Origin: Corynebacterium resistens DSM 45100
Lineage (GTDB): Bacteria > Actinomycetota > Actinomycetes > Mycobacteriales > Mycobacteriaceae
DNA length: 64,000 bases
Assembly (NCBI RefSeq): GCF_000177535.2
Contig: NC_015673.1
Coordinates: forward strand, 1,054,001-1,118,000
Direction of reading: 5' to 3'
This document shows positions 8,102-17,193 of this stretch, one piece after another. The notes beneath the pieces are model-generated. The model ran no database searches and was not told the origin of the DNA. It saw nothing but the letters and a program-made list of their open reading frames with translations. Position 1 is the stretch's first letter. Each line of letters begins with the position of its first letter. The translations under genes and the position numbers were made by a program.

Positions 8102-11017
8102 CTAGACGAGGCTGGTGGACATGGCCGACAAGCCGGTGTTGTTGTAGTTGGTCCAGGTGATGTTCGACCCGGAGCCGGAGATGGAGACGATCCAGCCGTA
8201 GTTCAGTCGGCGGATGATCTCGTTGACCCTTGTCATCAGGTCTTTGAGCCGGTCGAAGGCCCGCGACATGTTGTAGAACGTGCCATTCGTGGTGATGAGC
8301 AGGTCGTAGGTGTGGAACCCGATCCGTGCCAGCCCGCTGGAACCCGACAAAGTGGCGTAGGTGCCTTTCCCGCTGAAAGCTACGTCTTGAAACATGACGT
8401 AGCGGGTGTCAGAGGTGTAGACCTTGTTCCCGTTGATCCGCAGGTCAGCGCCCAGGTGGATCCCTGCCCGCCCATAGAACTTGCCCTTTGGATCCAACGT
8501 CAGACACGTGAAATAGTCGCCAGTGGAGGTCGTCTGATACGTCCAAGCGACGTAGTCCCCCCGGTAGGCCAACTGGTTGACGATGCCTTGGATATCGGTG
8601 GCATCCTTTTTCGCCCGGCGGGCCATTTCACCGATGTAACGCGTCCCGTACCAAAACCGCAGACCAGACGACGTGATCGTCCCCTCCAACGAGGACCCGG
8701 AGTACCACGAGATTTGTGTTGGCGTAATCCGGATCGAACTCGTCCAGCCCGCCAGTCCTACTTGGATCGCGTTCGCCGCGAGCTTGTCCGCCGTGATCGA
8801 CCTCGCCCCGATACGCGAGGCATTAAGCACGCCGGTGGTGATTTTGCCTGCATCCAGCGCACCGATCTTCGCCGAGGTTATCGCCGCATCCGCGATCATT
8901 CCGGTTTGGATGAAGCCGGTTGCGATCGTGAGCTTGTCGCTGGTGATCGACCCGGCCGCGATCCGCGCAGCGGACAGGGTGCCGGTGGTGATCTTCGAGG
9001 CCGACAACGAACCGATCTTTGCGTCCGTGATTGCCGCGTTAGCTATCATGGCCGTCTTGATGAACCCATCAGCGATCGTGAGCTTGTCACTGGTGATCGA
9101 CCCTGCTGCGATCCGGGCAGCCGCGAGCGTGCCGGTGGTGATCTTGGCAGCCGACAGGTTGGCGATCTTGGCGTCGGTGATCGCCGCGTTGGCGATCATT
9201 GCGGTGGTGACCGTGGCGTTATCGATGCTGGTTTGGCCGGTGATGTGTATGCGCTCACCGGCGATCAAGATGGTTTCGGGTGAGATGTTGATCTGGGAGA
9301 TGATCTCGCCTGAGCGCACACGCAGGTTCAGGTCGCTGGCCATCATTGAAAGCGACGAGGCTAGGCTGTTATCCGCGTTCGTCAGCTCAGTGAACCGGGC
9401 CTCGCTGCTGGTTTGAACCTGCCGTGCCGTCTCGTAGGCCGTATCGGCACGGTGCTGTGCTTGGGAGACTGAACTCTCAAGCCCGGTCACCTTCATGCCA
9501 GCCTCACCGGCTACAGCCTCAGCTTCCCGTGCTGTGGCTTCGGCCTGGCTGGCTGCTTCGCGCGCCTGGCCGATCTCGGCTTCGGCTTCGGTGAGGCGAG
9601 CACCGACAGCGGCAGCGGCAGCTTGGGCATCGTCAGCAGCGGTTTTCGCGGCCTCCACCTCAGCGCGAGCCTCAGCAAGCTCAGCGCTGACCTGAGCATG
9701 GTTGAGGTCCGTGGCAACGGCAACCCATCCGGGCTCGCCGGTGTCGGTGAGCTGGTAGATCCAGATCTCGATGCTCTCGCCATTGTCCCTAAACCACGTG
9801 TCCCCGAGGCGGGCGGCAGCGGGCTGTTTCGGCCCGTAATGGTTGGTGGATTTCCCGTCCGCTGATGCCAGCGCCACGCCAGCAAGATCAGCAGCCATCT
9901 GGGCGGCCGTCTGCGCGGTGGTGATCTGGCGGGTGATCTGGGTGAACTTCCCTGCAACCGACCCGAGCTCCACCGAGACATACGCCTGCTGGAGCGGGTC
10001 GTATTCGTAGCCGACGACCCGCGCGGATAGGGACATGCCCAGGTCGGCGTGCTGTACCGTCACCGTGTCTCCCAGCAGGACGGTCTCCAGCTCGGCGAGG
10101 TCGGCGTACTCGGCAGTCGATGCGAGATCAACGAACGAGACGGTGTAGCTCGCGGCAGGCGTATCGACGTGGTTGGTGGTGAACTCGGTCTTAGCGGCTT
10201 GACGCAGAAGGGCGTGTGCTTGCGGCAGAGGTACTTCGTCCTCGCGGGGGTTATCTGCGTCGGCGATCGCTTTGATGTCCGGGTAGCGCATCACCTTGAT
10301 ATGCGGGATCGCGTAGGCATTCAGGTGTGGTGAGTCGACGTAGAGCTCGGGCAGGGTGATCCCATCAAACCCGACCGGCACGATCCGGGTGACCACGCTC
10401 GTCAGATCGATGGTCGAGGTGTAACCAGTGAGGTTCTTGCGATCGCGGATCACGACCCCACGATCTGCGCCGCGTGTGGCGGCGTGGTGGATGTGCCAGT
10501 TATCGCGCGTGAGCTCTCCGGCCCACCGGGAGGCGAACGTGTTATCCGACCCCTGGTCCATGATCGCGGCGGCAAGGTTCATCCGCACCACGCGCGCAGA
10601 GGCCCTGGTGGCCGTATCGGAGCTGGTCGCGGTGAACCGGTGCGGCGTGGTCGCAGACCTAAGGAGCTGATCGAGGGCTGCCTTGGGGGTTTTGTTGACC
10701 ACGAAGGTGTCGGCGATGAAGTTGCCTGCCAGGTCGTAGAACAGATGGAAGGCGGTGACCTCCAACAGCCCGTCCAGGCTCGTTGTGACCTCGTGGATAC
10801 GAAACCCTTGCCGGATGGTGGTGCCGGGAACAGGGGCTGCGATGATCGCCTCGACTACCAGCTTTGAGGCCAGCGGCCCATCGGCTGGATAGGTGACGGT
10901 CAGCTGGTAGGCTCCGCCGAGTTCCTCAACGACCCGGGCGTCGATCAGTTCAGGGTCGAGGACACCCTCGCCGGTGGCGGTGAACGTGGTGGCAGTCGGG
11001 GCATGCACGGTGAGCAT
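8102..11017 (-). CDS. Tail spike / tail-tip protein (prophage endopeptidase tail type)
   Basis: 971 aa from ATG at 11017 (MLTVHAP), preceded by AAAGGA nine bases upstream. The N-terminal third resembles Prophage_tail/phage minor structural proteins that cap the tail (YSGSSLEG, RGADRGVVIRDRKNLTGYTS). The middle has an alanine-rich coiled coil (about 455-560, AEARAEVEAAKTAADDAQAA). Then come three tandem 50-residue repeats (KITTGTL.AARIAAGSITSDKL) of trimeric beta-fibre style, and a C-terminal domain with a possible receptor-binding role. This protein is the likely host-range determinant. Confidence 0.88.
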   Translation of the reverse strand: MLTVHAPTATTFTATGEGVLDPELIDARVVEELGGAYQLTVTYPADGPLASKLVVEAIIAAPVPGTTIRQGFRIHEVTTSLDGLLEVTAFHLFYDLAGNFIADTFVVNKTPKAALDQLLRSATTPHRFTATSSDTATRASARVVRMNLAAAIMDQGSDNTFASRWAGELTRDNWHIHHAATRGADRGVVIRDRKNLTGYTSTIDLTSVVTRIVPVGFDGITLPELYVDSPHLNAYAIPHIKVMRYPDIKAIADADNPREDEVPLPQAHALLRQAAKTEFTTNHVDTPAASYTVSFVDLASTAEYADLAELETVLLGDTVTVQHADLGMSLSARVVGYEYDPLQQAYVSVELGSVAGKFTQITRQITTAQTAAQMAADLAGVALASADGKSTNHYGPKQPAAARLGDTWFRDNGESIEIWIYQLTDTGEPGWVAVATDLNHAQVSAELAEARAEVEAAKTAADDAQAAAAAVGARLTEAEAEIGQAREAASQAEATAREAEAVAGEAGMKVTGLESSVSQAQHRADTAYETARQVQTSSEARFTELTNADNSLASSLSMMASDLNLRVRSGEIISQINISPETILIAGERIHITGQTSIDNATVTTAMIANAAITDAKIANLSAAKITTGTLAAARIAAGSITSDKLTIADGFIKTAMIANAAITDAKIGSLSASKITTGTLSAARIAAGSITSDKLTIATGFIQTGMIADAAITSAKIGALDAGKITTGVLNASRIGARSITADKLAANAIQVGLAGWTSSIRITPTQISWYSGSSLEGTITSSGLRFWYGTRYIGEMARRAKKDATDIQGIVNQLAYRGDYVAWTYQTTSTGDYFTCLTLDPKGKFYGRAGIHLGADLRINGNKVYTSDTRYVMFQDVAFSGKGTYATLSGSSGLARIGFHTYDLLITTNGTFYNMSRAFDRLKDLMTRVNEIIRRLNYGWIVSISGSGSNITWTNYNNTGLSAMSTSLV
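8760..9220 (-). repeat. Three 150-bp in-frame repeats in the tail spike gene
   Basis: About 50 codons are repeated three times: KTAMIANAAITDAKIG, SASKITTGTLSAARIAAG, SITSDKLTIA with small changes. The third copy is the most diverged (ITSAKIGALDAGKITTG). Such repeats can expand or contract by recombination and change fibre length. Confidence 0.85.
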
Positions 11018-11098
11018 CGGTGGTGTTCCTTTCACAGACGTGCACCCGCAGCCAAAGAAACGACTACGGGCGCACTGGGAGCAAAGAGATGGGCCGGG

Positions 11099-11785
11099 TT
11101 AGGGGTTTCGCCAGTTCCCGGTGATCTCGACTTTGGAGATGCCACTACCCAAAGTGACCCGGTTGACCCCTGGAGTAAGGATCGGGAACGTGCCGGTGAC
11201 CGCGTCGGTTTGCACCCGGCCTGCCACGTGCGCGACAAGCCGCGCCGAGTCCAGGGTGATCTGCCCTGCCGGTGACTGAACGCGATAGGCGGCCCCGTTG
11301 ATCGTCAGCGTCAACGCCCCGGTGCCCCTGATCGTGATGATCGGTGCCGCCTCCACCAGGCCAGGGTTGGTGATCTGCCCGGAGGCGGTGAGCGTGTGGG
11401 TGGTCAGCCCAGAATCCAGGTAGCTAAACGGCTCGCACACCAGGTGCGCCTCGAAGAATCCCCACGAGGACATGTCCGTGCGCAGCGGGCTGATGGAGGC
11501 GTGTTTGATCTTGTGGAACGCCCCGGGCTGGTGGGACAGGTGAATGGTCGCCGCCCGGGTCAGCGCCAGTGCGGCTTTGTGGTAGGCGGCCAGGCTGCCT
11601 TTGATCGCGAGCGGCAACGTGATCGACGTGTCATGCCAGCCGCCCAGGCGGGTCAGCGTCCCGGCCCTGCCCGCCACCTCAATATCGTCTGTGACCCGCT
11701 CGGCGACAGGTAGGTCGACCGGGCCTGTGAGCCGCAGGCCCAGCGACGTTGAGGACACTGTCTTGTCGAGAGTGAAACCGTGCAT
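11099..11785 (-). CDS. Distal tail protein (Dit-like)
   Basis: 228 aa. Size, position between the tape measure and tail spike genes, and the two-part beta layout (N-terminal LTGPVDLPVAERVTDDIEVAGRAG; C-terminal TLTASGQITNPGLVEAAPIITIRG galectin-like half) fit the SPP1 Dit / phage tail component family. It would form the hub joining tail tube to tip. GGAGGAGG precedes the ATG, which overlaps the tape measure stop. Confidence 0.85.
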   Translation of the reverse strand: MHGFTLDKTVSSTSLGLRLTGPVDLPVAERVTDDIEVAGRAGTLTRLGGWHDTSITLPLAIKGSLAAYHKAALALTRAATIHLSHQPGAFHKIKHASISPLRTDMSSWGFFEAHLVCEPFSYLDSGLTTHTLTASGQITNPGLVEAAPIITIRGTGALTLTINGAAYRVQSPAGQITLDSARLVAHVAGRVQTDAVTGTFPILTPGVNRVTLGSGISKVEITGNWRNP

Positions 11786-14472
11786 TAGACACCTCCTCCA
11801 GTGGCGAGCACCGTGTGGTGGGAGTTGATACGAGCCAGCTGGCGGTTGATGCCGGGGGCGAGTTTGCCCACCAGCGCGCCGTCGTTGAGCACGACCTTGA
11901 TGTCCATGGCCCCCAGCAGCGCCCGGGCGGTCTGGTCGACGATGCCCGCCACCTCTCCTGCGTGTCCGGCCTCCTGGCCGACAGCGCTGTGGCTGGTGGT
12001 TGCAGGCGGTGGTTGCAGGTGGGTTGGGGTCAGATCGACCGGCTCCAGGCTGGTGGTGATCGGCACGTCGATACCGCTGGTGAGCTCGCTCATGGCCGCC
12101 AGGGTGTCGGCGGCAACGTCCTCGGCAGCTGCAACTGCTCGGCTTCCGGTGTCTTCGATACCTCCGGCCAGGCCTCGGGTGAGCATGTCACCAACCCACG
12201 CCATTTCCTTGGACGGCGAGTTGATGCCGAAGAAGCCGGTGATGCCGTCCCAGATGTCGGCGCACCAGCTCGATACCCTGTCCCAGAGCCAGCCTGCCAG
12301 CGACTGGATGCCGTTCCACAAGCCTCGCACCAGGTCCGCGCCTGCAGAGGCCATCTGGCCGACCCCTTGACCGACCGCGCCCACGATCCCGGTGATGATC
12401 TGCGGGATCGCCGCCACGATGGTCGAGATGATCTGCGGCAGGTTCGTGATCAACGCGGTCAGCAGCTCAACGCCTGCCATGACCAGTTGCGGGATCGCCC
12501 CACCGATCGCCGAGACGATCGCTGCGATGATCTGCGGCAGCGCGGCCACGATCGTGGTGATGATCTGCGGCAGCGCCCCAATGAGCGCGGTGAGGAGCTT
12601 GACGCCAGCCTCGATGAGCTGCGGCAGTGCCGACAGCAGCGTGGTGATGATGCCGGTGATGATTTGTGGCAGCACCGTCACGATCGCGGTGATGATCTCC
12701 GGGAGTGCTTCGACCAGGGAGGTCAACAACGCGATACCGGTCTCGATGATCTGCGGGATTGCTCCGATGAGGAACTCCACGATCGAGGTGATGATCTGCG
12801 GCAGTGCCTCAATGAGCACCGGGATCGCTTCCAGCAGGCCTTGCGCGAGCCCGAGGATGAGCTGCAACGCGGCTTCCAGGATCATCGGCAGCGCATCGAC
12901 GAGGCCTTGGACCAGGGCGACGATCATCTCCACGGCCGCAGGGATGAGCTCCGGGAGTGCCTCACCGATACCGGTGACCAAGGTGGTGATGATCTGCAGG
13001 GCTGCTTCCAGCAGTGACGGCAGCGCCTCGATGATCGCCTCCACTAGTGCGACGATGAGCATCACCGCTGTCTCGGCAACCGACGGCAACACCTCGATGA
13101 TGCCTTCCAGCAGCGCGGTGAGAATCGACATGCCGGTCTCGACCACCATCGGCAGCTGCTCAGCGATAAACGCGAGTGCTTCTTGCAGGATCTCACCGAG
13201 CTTGCCGATCAACGCCGGGGCTCCGCCCTGTTCGAAGGCTGCCGTGAGCTCATCGATCCACCCGCCCACCATCGGCATGACCGTGCCTGCCAGCGCATCG
13301 GTCAAACCTCGGGCGAGCAGGCCCTTGAGGTTGTCGATCCCGTCGCGCATGGTGGAGAGCTGGCCGGTGAAGGTTTTCGACTGGGCTTCCATCGCCCCAT
13401 GGAAACGGCCGCCTTCTTCCGTTGCCGAAGCGAACGCGTCAGCGACCATGTCCGCGCTGATCGCGCCCTTGGCCATCTCCTCTTTCAGCTCGCCGATGGA
13501 TTTGCCCGTCTTGCGGGAGATCTCCTCAAGCGGGTTGAACCCGGCGTTGATCATCTGGTTGAGGTCCTGGCCTGTCAGCTTGCCCGTCGAGGACATCTGG
13601 GCGAACGCCAACGTCAGTGACTCCATCTTCTGCGCATCCCCTTGGGAGATGTCACCGATATGCATCAGGTGCTTCTTCGCATCCTCCAGGCTGATGCCGA
13701 AGGCCAGCAGGGTCTGCATGCTGCCTGCCAGATCGCCCATGCCGAACGGGGTCTTCGCGGCCTGGGTTTTCAGGTCGTTGACCAGCTGTTGGGCTTTGGC
13801 CTGGTCGCCGAGCATCGTGGTGAAGCTGGTGGTGTACTGCTCCATGCGGGCGTTGTACTCCACCCCGTCCTTCAACGCATCAGCCATACCCCGGCCGATA
13901 CTCGCGATCGCCTTGCCGATGCCCTTGACACCAGCGACGATCGCCTCGGCGGCCAGGTTCGCTTTGAGCACGTCCCCGAAGATCCGGGTCTTATCCCCGG
14001 TGTCGTCCATCTCGTCGCCGAGATCATCGACCGCGTCCTCCAAGCGTCCGGCGTCCTTGGCAGCGTCTTTCGCGTCATCGCCTGCCCCGTCGGCCTCGTC
14101 ACCGAACTCGCCGAGTGCATCATTGTTGGCCTTGAGCTCTTTTTCCAGCTCGTTGAGCTCGGCACCGGCGTTGTTGAGCTGGATCTGCCAGTTCTTCGTT
14201 CGCGAATCGTTCTCCCCGAACGACGCGGCCGAGTTCTCCAGCGCGGCCTTGAGTGTTTCGATCTTGGACTTTTGGGTCTCGATCTCTTTGGTCAGCACCT
14301 GGTTGCGGGAGGCCAGTGCCTGGGTGGACTTGTCGTTCTTGTCGAACTGGGAGGCCACCAGTTTCATCTCCGAGCCCAGCACCCGCATCTCACGGTTGAT
14401 GTCGGTGATGGCCCGCTTGAACTCGCGTTCACCTTCCAGACCGATCTTGAGACCGAACGATGAGTCAGCCAT
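11785..14472 (-). CDS. Tail tape measure protein
   Basis: 895 aa. N-terminal coiled coil (LKIGLEGEREFKRAITDINREM to about residue 150). A tape-measure core follows (ARMEQYTTSFTTMLGDQAKA, LLAFGISLEDAKKHLMHIGD). Residues about 440-760 form a long run of 11-residue-type hydrophobic repeats (ALPQIITTIVAALPQIIAAI), then a C-terminal GINSPSKEMAWVGDMLTRGL motif typical of phage tape measures. Length predicts a tail of roughly 130 nm by the usual 1.5 Angstrom per residue rule (inference). It ends overlapping the Dit start. Confidence 0.94.
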   Translation of the reverse strand: MADSSFGLKIGLEGEREFKRAITDINREMRVLGSEMKLVASQFDKNDKSTQALASRNQVLTKEIETQKSKIETLKAALENSAASFGENDSRTKNWQIQLNNAGAELNELEKELKANNDALGEFGDEADGAGDDAKDAAKDAGRLEDAVDDLGDEMDDTGDKTRIFGDVLKANLAAEAIVAGVKGIGKAIASIGRGMADALKDGVEYNARMEQYTTSFTTMLGDQAKAQQLVNDLKTQAAKTPFGMGDLAGSMQTLLAFGISLEDAKKHLMHIGDISQGDAQKMESLTLAFAQMSSTGKLTGQDLNQMINAGFNPLEEISRKTGKSIGELKEEMAKGAISADMVADAFASATEEGGRFHGAMEAQSKTFTGQLSTMRDGIDNLKGLLARGLTDALAGTVMPMVGGWIDELTAAFEQGGAPALIGKLGEILQEALAFIAEQLPMVVETGMSILTALLEGIIEVLPSVAETAVMLIVALVEAIIEALPSLLEAALQIITTLVTGIGEALPELIPAAVEMIVALVQGLVDALPMILEAALQLILGLAQGLLEAIPVLIEALPQIITSIVEFLIGAIPQIIETGIALLTSLVEALPEIITAIVTVLPQIITGIITTLLSALPQLIEAGVKLLTALIGALPQIITTIVAALPQIIAAIVSAIGGAIPQLVMAGVELLTALITNLPQIISTIVAAIPQIITGIVGAVGQGVGQMASAGADLVRGLWNGIQSLAGWLWDRVSSWCADIWDGITGFFGINSPSKEMAWVGDMLTRGLAGGIEDTGSRAVAAAEDVAADTLAAMSELTSGIDVPITTSLEPVDLTPTHLQPPPATTSHSAVGQEAGHAGEVAGIVDQTARALLGAMDIKVVLNDGALVGKLAPGINRQLARINSHHTVLATGGGV

Positions 14473-14498
14473 GAGGATTCACCTGCCTGTCAGTGGGG

Positions 14499-14723
14499 TT
14501 AGATGCCGGTGGGGATGATGTCGTCGATGAACCACACCCGTGCTGGTTTCGCCCGTCCTGTCTCGATCCGCCAGCAGTCCACCAGGTCAAGGAGCTCACC
14601 AAAAACCATCAGGCCCACCTCGTCTTGTCTCAGGCCGAGGTGGGCTAAACCGATGTAGGTCAGGCGGGTGAACACTGCCTGGTCGGATTCGACTATCCGT
14701 CCGCTGCCGGGCTGGCTTTTGGG
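14499..14723 (-). CDS. GT extension of the tail assembly chaperone (reached by -1 frameshift)
   Basis: No start codon of its own. In the -1 frame after the slippery heptamer at 14717-14723 an open frame runs about 75 codons (VESDQAVFTRLTYIG, LGLRQDEVGLMVFGELLDL, WFIDDIIPTGI) to TAA at 14499. This is the usual G/GT arrangement before the tape measure gene: the fused product binds the tape measure through its T part. The frame covers nearly all of the otherwise empty 14499-14692 interval. Confidence 0.8.
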   Translation of the reverse strand, partial: PKSQPGSGRIVESDQAVFTRLTYIGLAHLGLRQDEVGLMVFGELLDLVDCWRIETGRAKPARVWFIDDIIPTGI

Positions 14724-15103
14724 GCTGGCTCGGTGAGGATGTCGCGGCGGGTGCCTCGCTGCAGTGCCTCAGCGATCGCACCCCGGTAGCCGGCGATATC
14801 GGCAGGAACCGTCAGCAGCTCCACCTCGTCCTCCGTCAACTGCGGGCGCGGGTTGTCGCGGTGGGTGAGGTTGTGGATTTGCACTGACTGGTTGGCCAGT
14901 AGCGTGATCAGCCAGATCACCTCGGTCAGTGTCTGGCCGAGGTCCTCGGAGGTCTCCAACGCGGCTCCGAGCTTGTCCAGCCCGCCGTAGCGCTCGGCGA
15001 TCAGCCGGGTGGCCTTGGTGGTGAGCACCAGCTCGTACTCGCTCCCACCAATCGTCACGGTCGCACTGCGCCCGGCAGCATCAATCGAGGATGTGTTTGT
15101 CAT
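14693..15103 (-). CDS. Tail assembly chaperone G
   Basis: 136 aa (LTTKATRLIAERYGGLDKLG, LTEVIWLITLLANQSVQIHN), matching the small chaperones encoded between the major tail protein and tape measure genes of siphoviruses. AAGGAG lies seven bases before the ATG. About ten codons before its stop the message has the slippery sequence CCCAAAA in the right phase for a -1 shift into the T frame. The shift sets the G to GT ratio during tail assembly. Confidence 0.85.
   Translation of the reverse strand: MTNTSSIDAAGRSATVTIGGSEYELVLTTKATRLIAERYGGLDKLGAALETSEDLGQTLTEVIWLITLLANQSVQIHNLTHRDNPRPQLTEDEVELLTVPADIAGYRGAIAEALQRGTRRDILTEPAPKASPAADG
14717..14723 (-). promoter_or_regulatory. Programmed -1 ribosomal frameshift site
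   Basis: Minus-strand C CCA AAA (X XXY YYZ) in the zero frame of the G chaperone. A -1 slip gives CCC AAA and enters the open T frame. Position and phase are exactly those expected. Confidence 0.8.
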
Positions 15104-15115
15104 GAGCGGGCTCCT

Positions 15116-15712
15116 TTACTTGCCGGGGCTGGTGGCGGCGGGCTCGTAGACGGACTGGTACCAGCCGGTGATGATCTCGGCCTTGACCTTGGGGTCGCCT
15201 TCGGTGGCTTCGGCTTTCCACGGGTGGCGGCCCTTCGCGTCTGGCTTGTTGCGGCGCAGGATCGTGCCCTCGATGCTCGGGGTGGAGAACGTGATCGAGT
15301 CGGCCTTGGTGGCAAGCGTGGTGTTTGGCAGGGCGAACTTGACGCGGTAGAGCCAGAAGTACTGGAAGGTGCCGTTGGAGCGGGCGGCACGGAACCCGAT
15401 CGCTACCGGTGTGCCGCCGTCTTCCGAGGACGAGATGAGTACCCCGTTGGCATCCAGGGTGGCACCGGTCAGTGCTGCTGCGGCTTCTGCTCCTAGGTCG
15501 TCGACGCCGAGGGTGAGCGTGCCGGATTTGAATTCCTTGACGATCTCGCTGGGCCCATCGTCGGCATAGAGGATTGCCTCGGCGACCTCGACGGAGAGTT
15601 CCGCTGAGATCGCTTTGGCTAGTGGTTTCGGGCTGGCGTAGGTTTCCTCGCCGGTGGTGGGGTTTTCGGTGATCGTGGCGTAGTAGAGCTTGTCAAGACC
15701 AATCGTGGCCAT
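15116..15712 (-). CDS. Major tail protein (phi13 family type)
   Basis: 198 aa (IGLDKLYYATITENPTTGEE, SGTLTLGVDDLGAEAAAALTG, FQYFWLYRVKFALP). The LDKLYYA N-terminus and the GTILRRNKPDAKGRHPWKAE C-terminal part fit the phi13-type major tail tube family. It is expected to polymerise into the tail tube. AAGGA precedes the ATG by ten bases. Confidence 0.88.
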   Translation of the reverse strand: MATIGLDKLYYATITENPTTGEETYASPKPLAKAISAELSVEVAEAILYADDGPSEIVKEFKSGTLTLGVDDLGAEAAAALTGATLDANGVLISSSEDGGTPVAIGFRAARSNGTFQYFWLYRVKFALPNTTLATKADSITFSTPSIEGTILRRNKPDAKGRHPWKAEATEGDPKVKAEIITGWYQSVYEPAATSPGK

Positions 15713-15730
15713 GGGTGATTCGTCCTTTCG

Positions 15731-16075
15731 TTAAAACGGGTGGTGGCAGCTGATATCGAAGCTGTAGTGGTGGTAGCCGGTATCGTCCTCGAAGCCGATG
15801 TAGCGCCTGGCGGTGACCACCAGCCCCGCGTCGACGAGTGCGTGGGTCAGCCGGTCACGCCAGGTGAGGTAGTTGGTGAGTGTGAACAGGCCGAGGCGGA
15901 CTTCTTCGACTTCGACGCTCGGGGTGTTGTCGGCGAACACCTCCAGCTTGTCGCCGATCGGGGTGGCCACCAGATAGGTATCCGGTGCGGGCGAGGCGCT
16001 AAACAGGCTCACAGCGATCGGCAGATCAAGCCGGTCAGCGACCGTGGTGAGGGTTTCCAAAAGCGGGATGGTCAT
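15731..16075 (-). CDS. Tail terminator / minor tail component
   Basis: 114 aa. It lies between the HK97-gp10-like gene, which it overlaps at ATGA (16072-16075), and the major tail protein. By size, order and features such as YLVATPIGDKLEVFADNTPS and WRDRLTHALVDAGL it fits the tail-terminator or tail-completion slot. The family assignment rests mostly on synteny. Confidence 0.7.
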   Translation of the reverse strand: MTIPLLETLTTVADRLDLPIAVSLFSASPAPDTYLVATPIGDKLEVFADNTPSVEVEEVRLGLFTLTNYLTWRDRLTHALVDAGLVVTARRYIGFEDDTGYHHYSFDISCHHPF

Positions 16076-16509
16076 GGTGTGATCCCGTCGAGCTTGGCTT
16101 TAAGCACGGTTTTCATCGCCTCCACCGCGCCCCGTCTGGTCTGGGAGCGTGTCGGTGCCAGGAACGGGCGTGCGGGCTGGTTGCTCCTGCCGTGCTCTAA
16201 CACGTTGGCGATCAGCGCGTTTGACCTGCCATCCCGGCGGTTCTCGGCGAAACCGACCTTGACGTTGTGATCGCCTCGTGAGTTGACCTTCACGCTGGTG
16301 ACACCCAGGGCTCCGATGAGCTGGCCGGTTGAGCGGGACGGCGTGGTGGTCGCCTGCCCGATCGCGGCGGCGAGGTTGGCTCGCATGCGTGGTTCGACCA
16401 CGTTCGCGCCAGCTGTCAGAACTTCGTCGGCTGCAGTGTCCAGCAGGCGTGAGGTGGCCTCGAGTGCGTCGATGTACTTATTGGGCAGTCGGATCTGGAC
16501 GCGCGCCAT
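16072..16509 (-). CDS. HK97 gp10-like head-tail protein
   Basis: 145 aa from ATG at 16509 (MARVQIRLPN), with AAGGAG seven bases upstream; the longer open frame to 16686 is an artefact. LLDTAADEVLTAGANVVEPR and LEHGRSNQPARPFLAPTRSQ are typical of HK97-gp10-like neck proteins. It overlaps the head-closure gene upstream by 32 bases. Confidence 0.85.
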   Translation of the reverse strand: MARVQIRLPNKYIDALEATSRLLDTAADEVLTAGANVVEPRMRANLAAAIGQATTTPSRSTGQLIGALGVTSVKVNSRGDHNVKVGFAENRRDGRSNALIANVLEHGRSNQPARPFLAPTRSQTRRGAVEAMKTVLKAKLDGITP

Positions 16510-16840
16510 GATGGGCTCCTTCCGGTTGCAGACGGTGGGCAAGGATCTCGATGTAGCCGCCGATGGGCTCGACGGTGTCGATGACGTAGCGGCCATCGGC
16601 AGCGGCGATGTGCATGACCTCCGAGACGGTGAGCCCGGGGATGGTGCGGATGCGGAATAAGACGGTGGCCTGCGTGTAGGCCGCACGGTTCACCCACGCT
16701 GAGCTGGCGTGCCGAATCTCCCGGTAGGCCCTAACCGTGGCGACCACCTGCTCGGCGCTAGCGGTGAACCCCGCAGCGTCCCTGCGGGCTACGGGGGTGA
16801 TGAGGTCGATGGTTTCTCGCATACTGCCGATACCAGCCAT
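16478..16840 (-). CDS. Head closure / head-tail adaptor protein
   Basis: 120 aa with the Phage_H_T_join pattern (MRETIDLITPVARRDAAGFT, VNRAAYTQATVLFRIRTIPG, YVIDTVEPIGGYIEI). It seals the portal-connector complex after packaging. Translation reaches into the next gene, suggesting coupling. Confidence 0.85.
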   Translation of the reverse strand: MAGIGSMRETIDLITPVARRDAAGFTASAEQVVATVRAYREIRHASSAWVNRAAYTQATVLFRIRTIPGLTVSEVMHIAAADGRYVIDTVEPIGGYIEILAHRLQPEGAHHGARPDPTAQ

Positions 16841-16843
16841 GGG

Positions 16844-17158
16844 TTAGACCTTCCATTCGCGCTCGAGGCGCAGCAGCGTGTTCACCGCGCCCCACATGGC
16901 TTTGGCGGCATCGGGTTTGTCGGACCAGAACCCGGCCGTGGACCCGTCACGCGACTCGTAGAAGTGACTGGCGAGCATCACGATCGCCTGCCGGGTCGAA
17001 CCGGGCATCTCGTGGGCCTCGTAGTAGTCCTCGGGTAGGTGCTGGTAGGCGGTGGCATAGGAGGTGGCAGCGGCCACCAGGTGGGCGATGAGCTCGTCGT
17101 CCTCGTCGTGGGCGAGGATGAGATTGGCTTTGACCTGGCCAACAAGCTCCTGGTTCAT
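16844..17158 (-). CDS. Head-tail connector (gp6-like)
   Basis: 104 aa from ATG at 17158 (AGGAGG eight bases upstream; a GTG three codons earlier is also open). NLILAHDEDDELIAHLVAAA and AIVMLASHFYESRDGS match the gp6-like adaptor family that docks below the portal. Confidence 0.88.
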   Translation of the reverse strand: MNQELVGQVKANLILAHDEDDELIAHLVAAATSYATAYQHLPEDYYEAHEMPGSTRQAIVMLASHFYESRDGSTAGFWSDKPDAAKAMWGAVNTLLRLEREWKV

Positions 17159-17193
17159 GGCTGCCACCTCCTATTCGTTGCGTGCGGGGAGTT

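Noticed and set aside
8760..9220. CRISPR array
   Set aside because: Repeats are 150 bp, contiguous and in frame with the tail spike; no spacers. No CRISPR-like array or cas gene was seen anywhere.
11815..14518. Long plus-strand open frames (400 and 708 aa) across the tape measure gene
   Set aside because: They are antisense shadows of a GC-rich repetitive gene; their sequences are low-complexity Ser/Ala/Arg/Asp and the minus-strand product is a clear tape measure protein.
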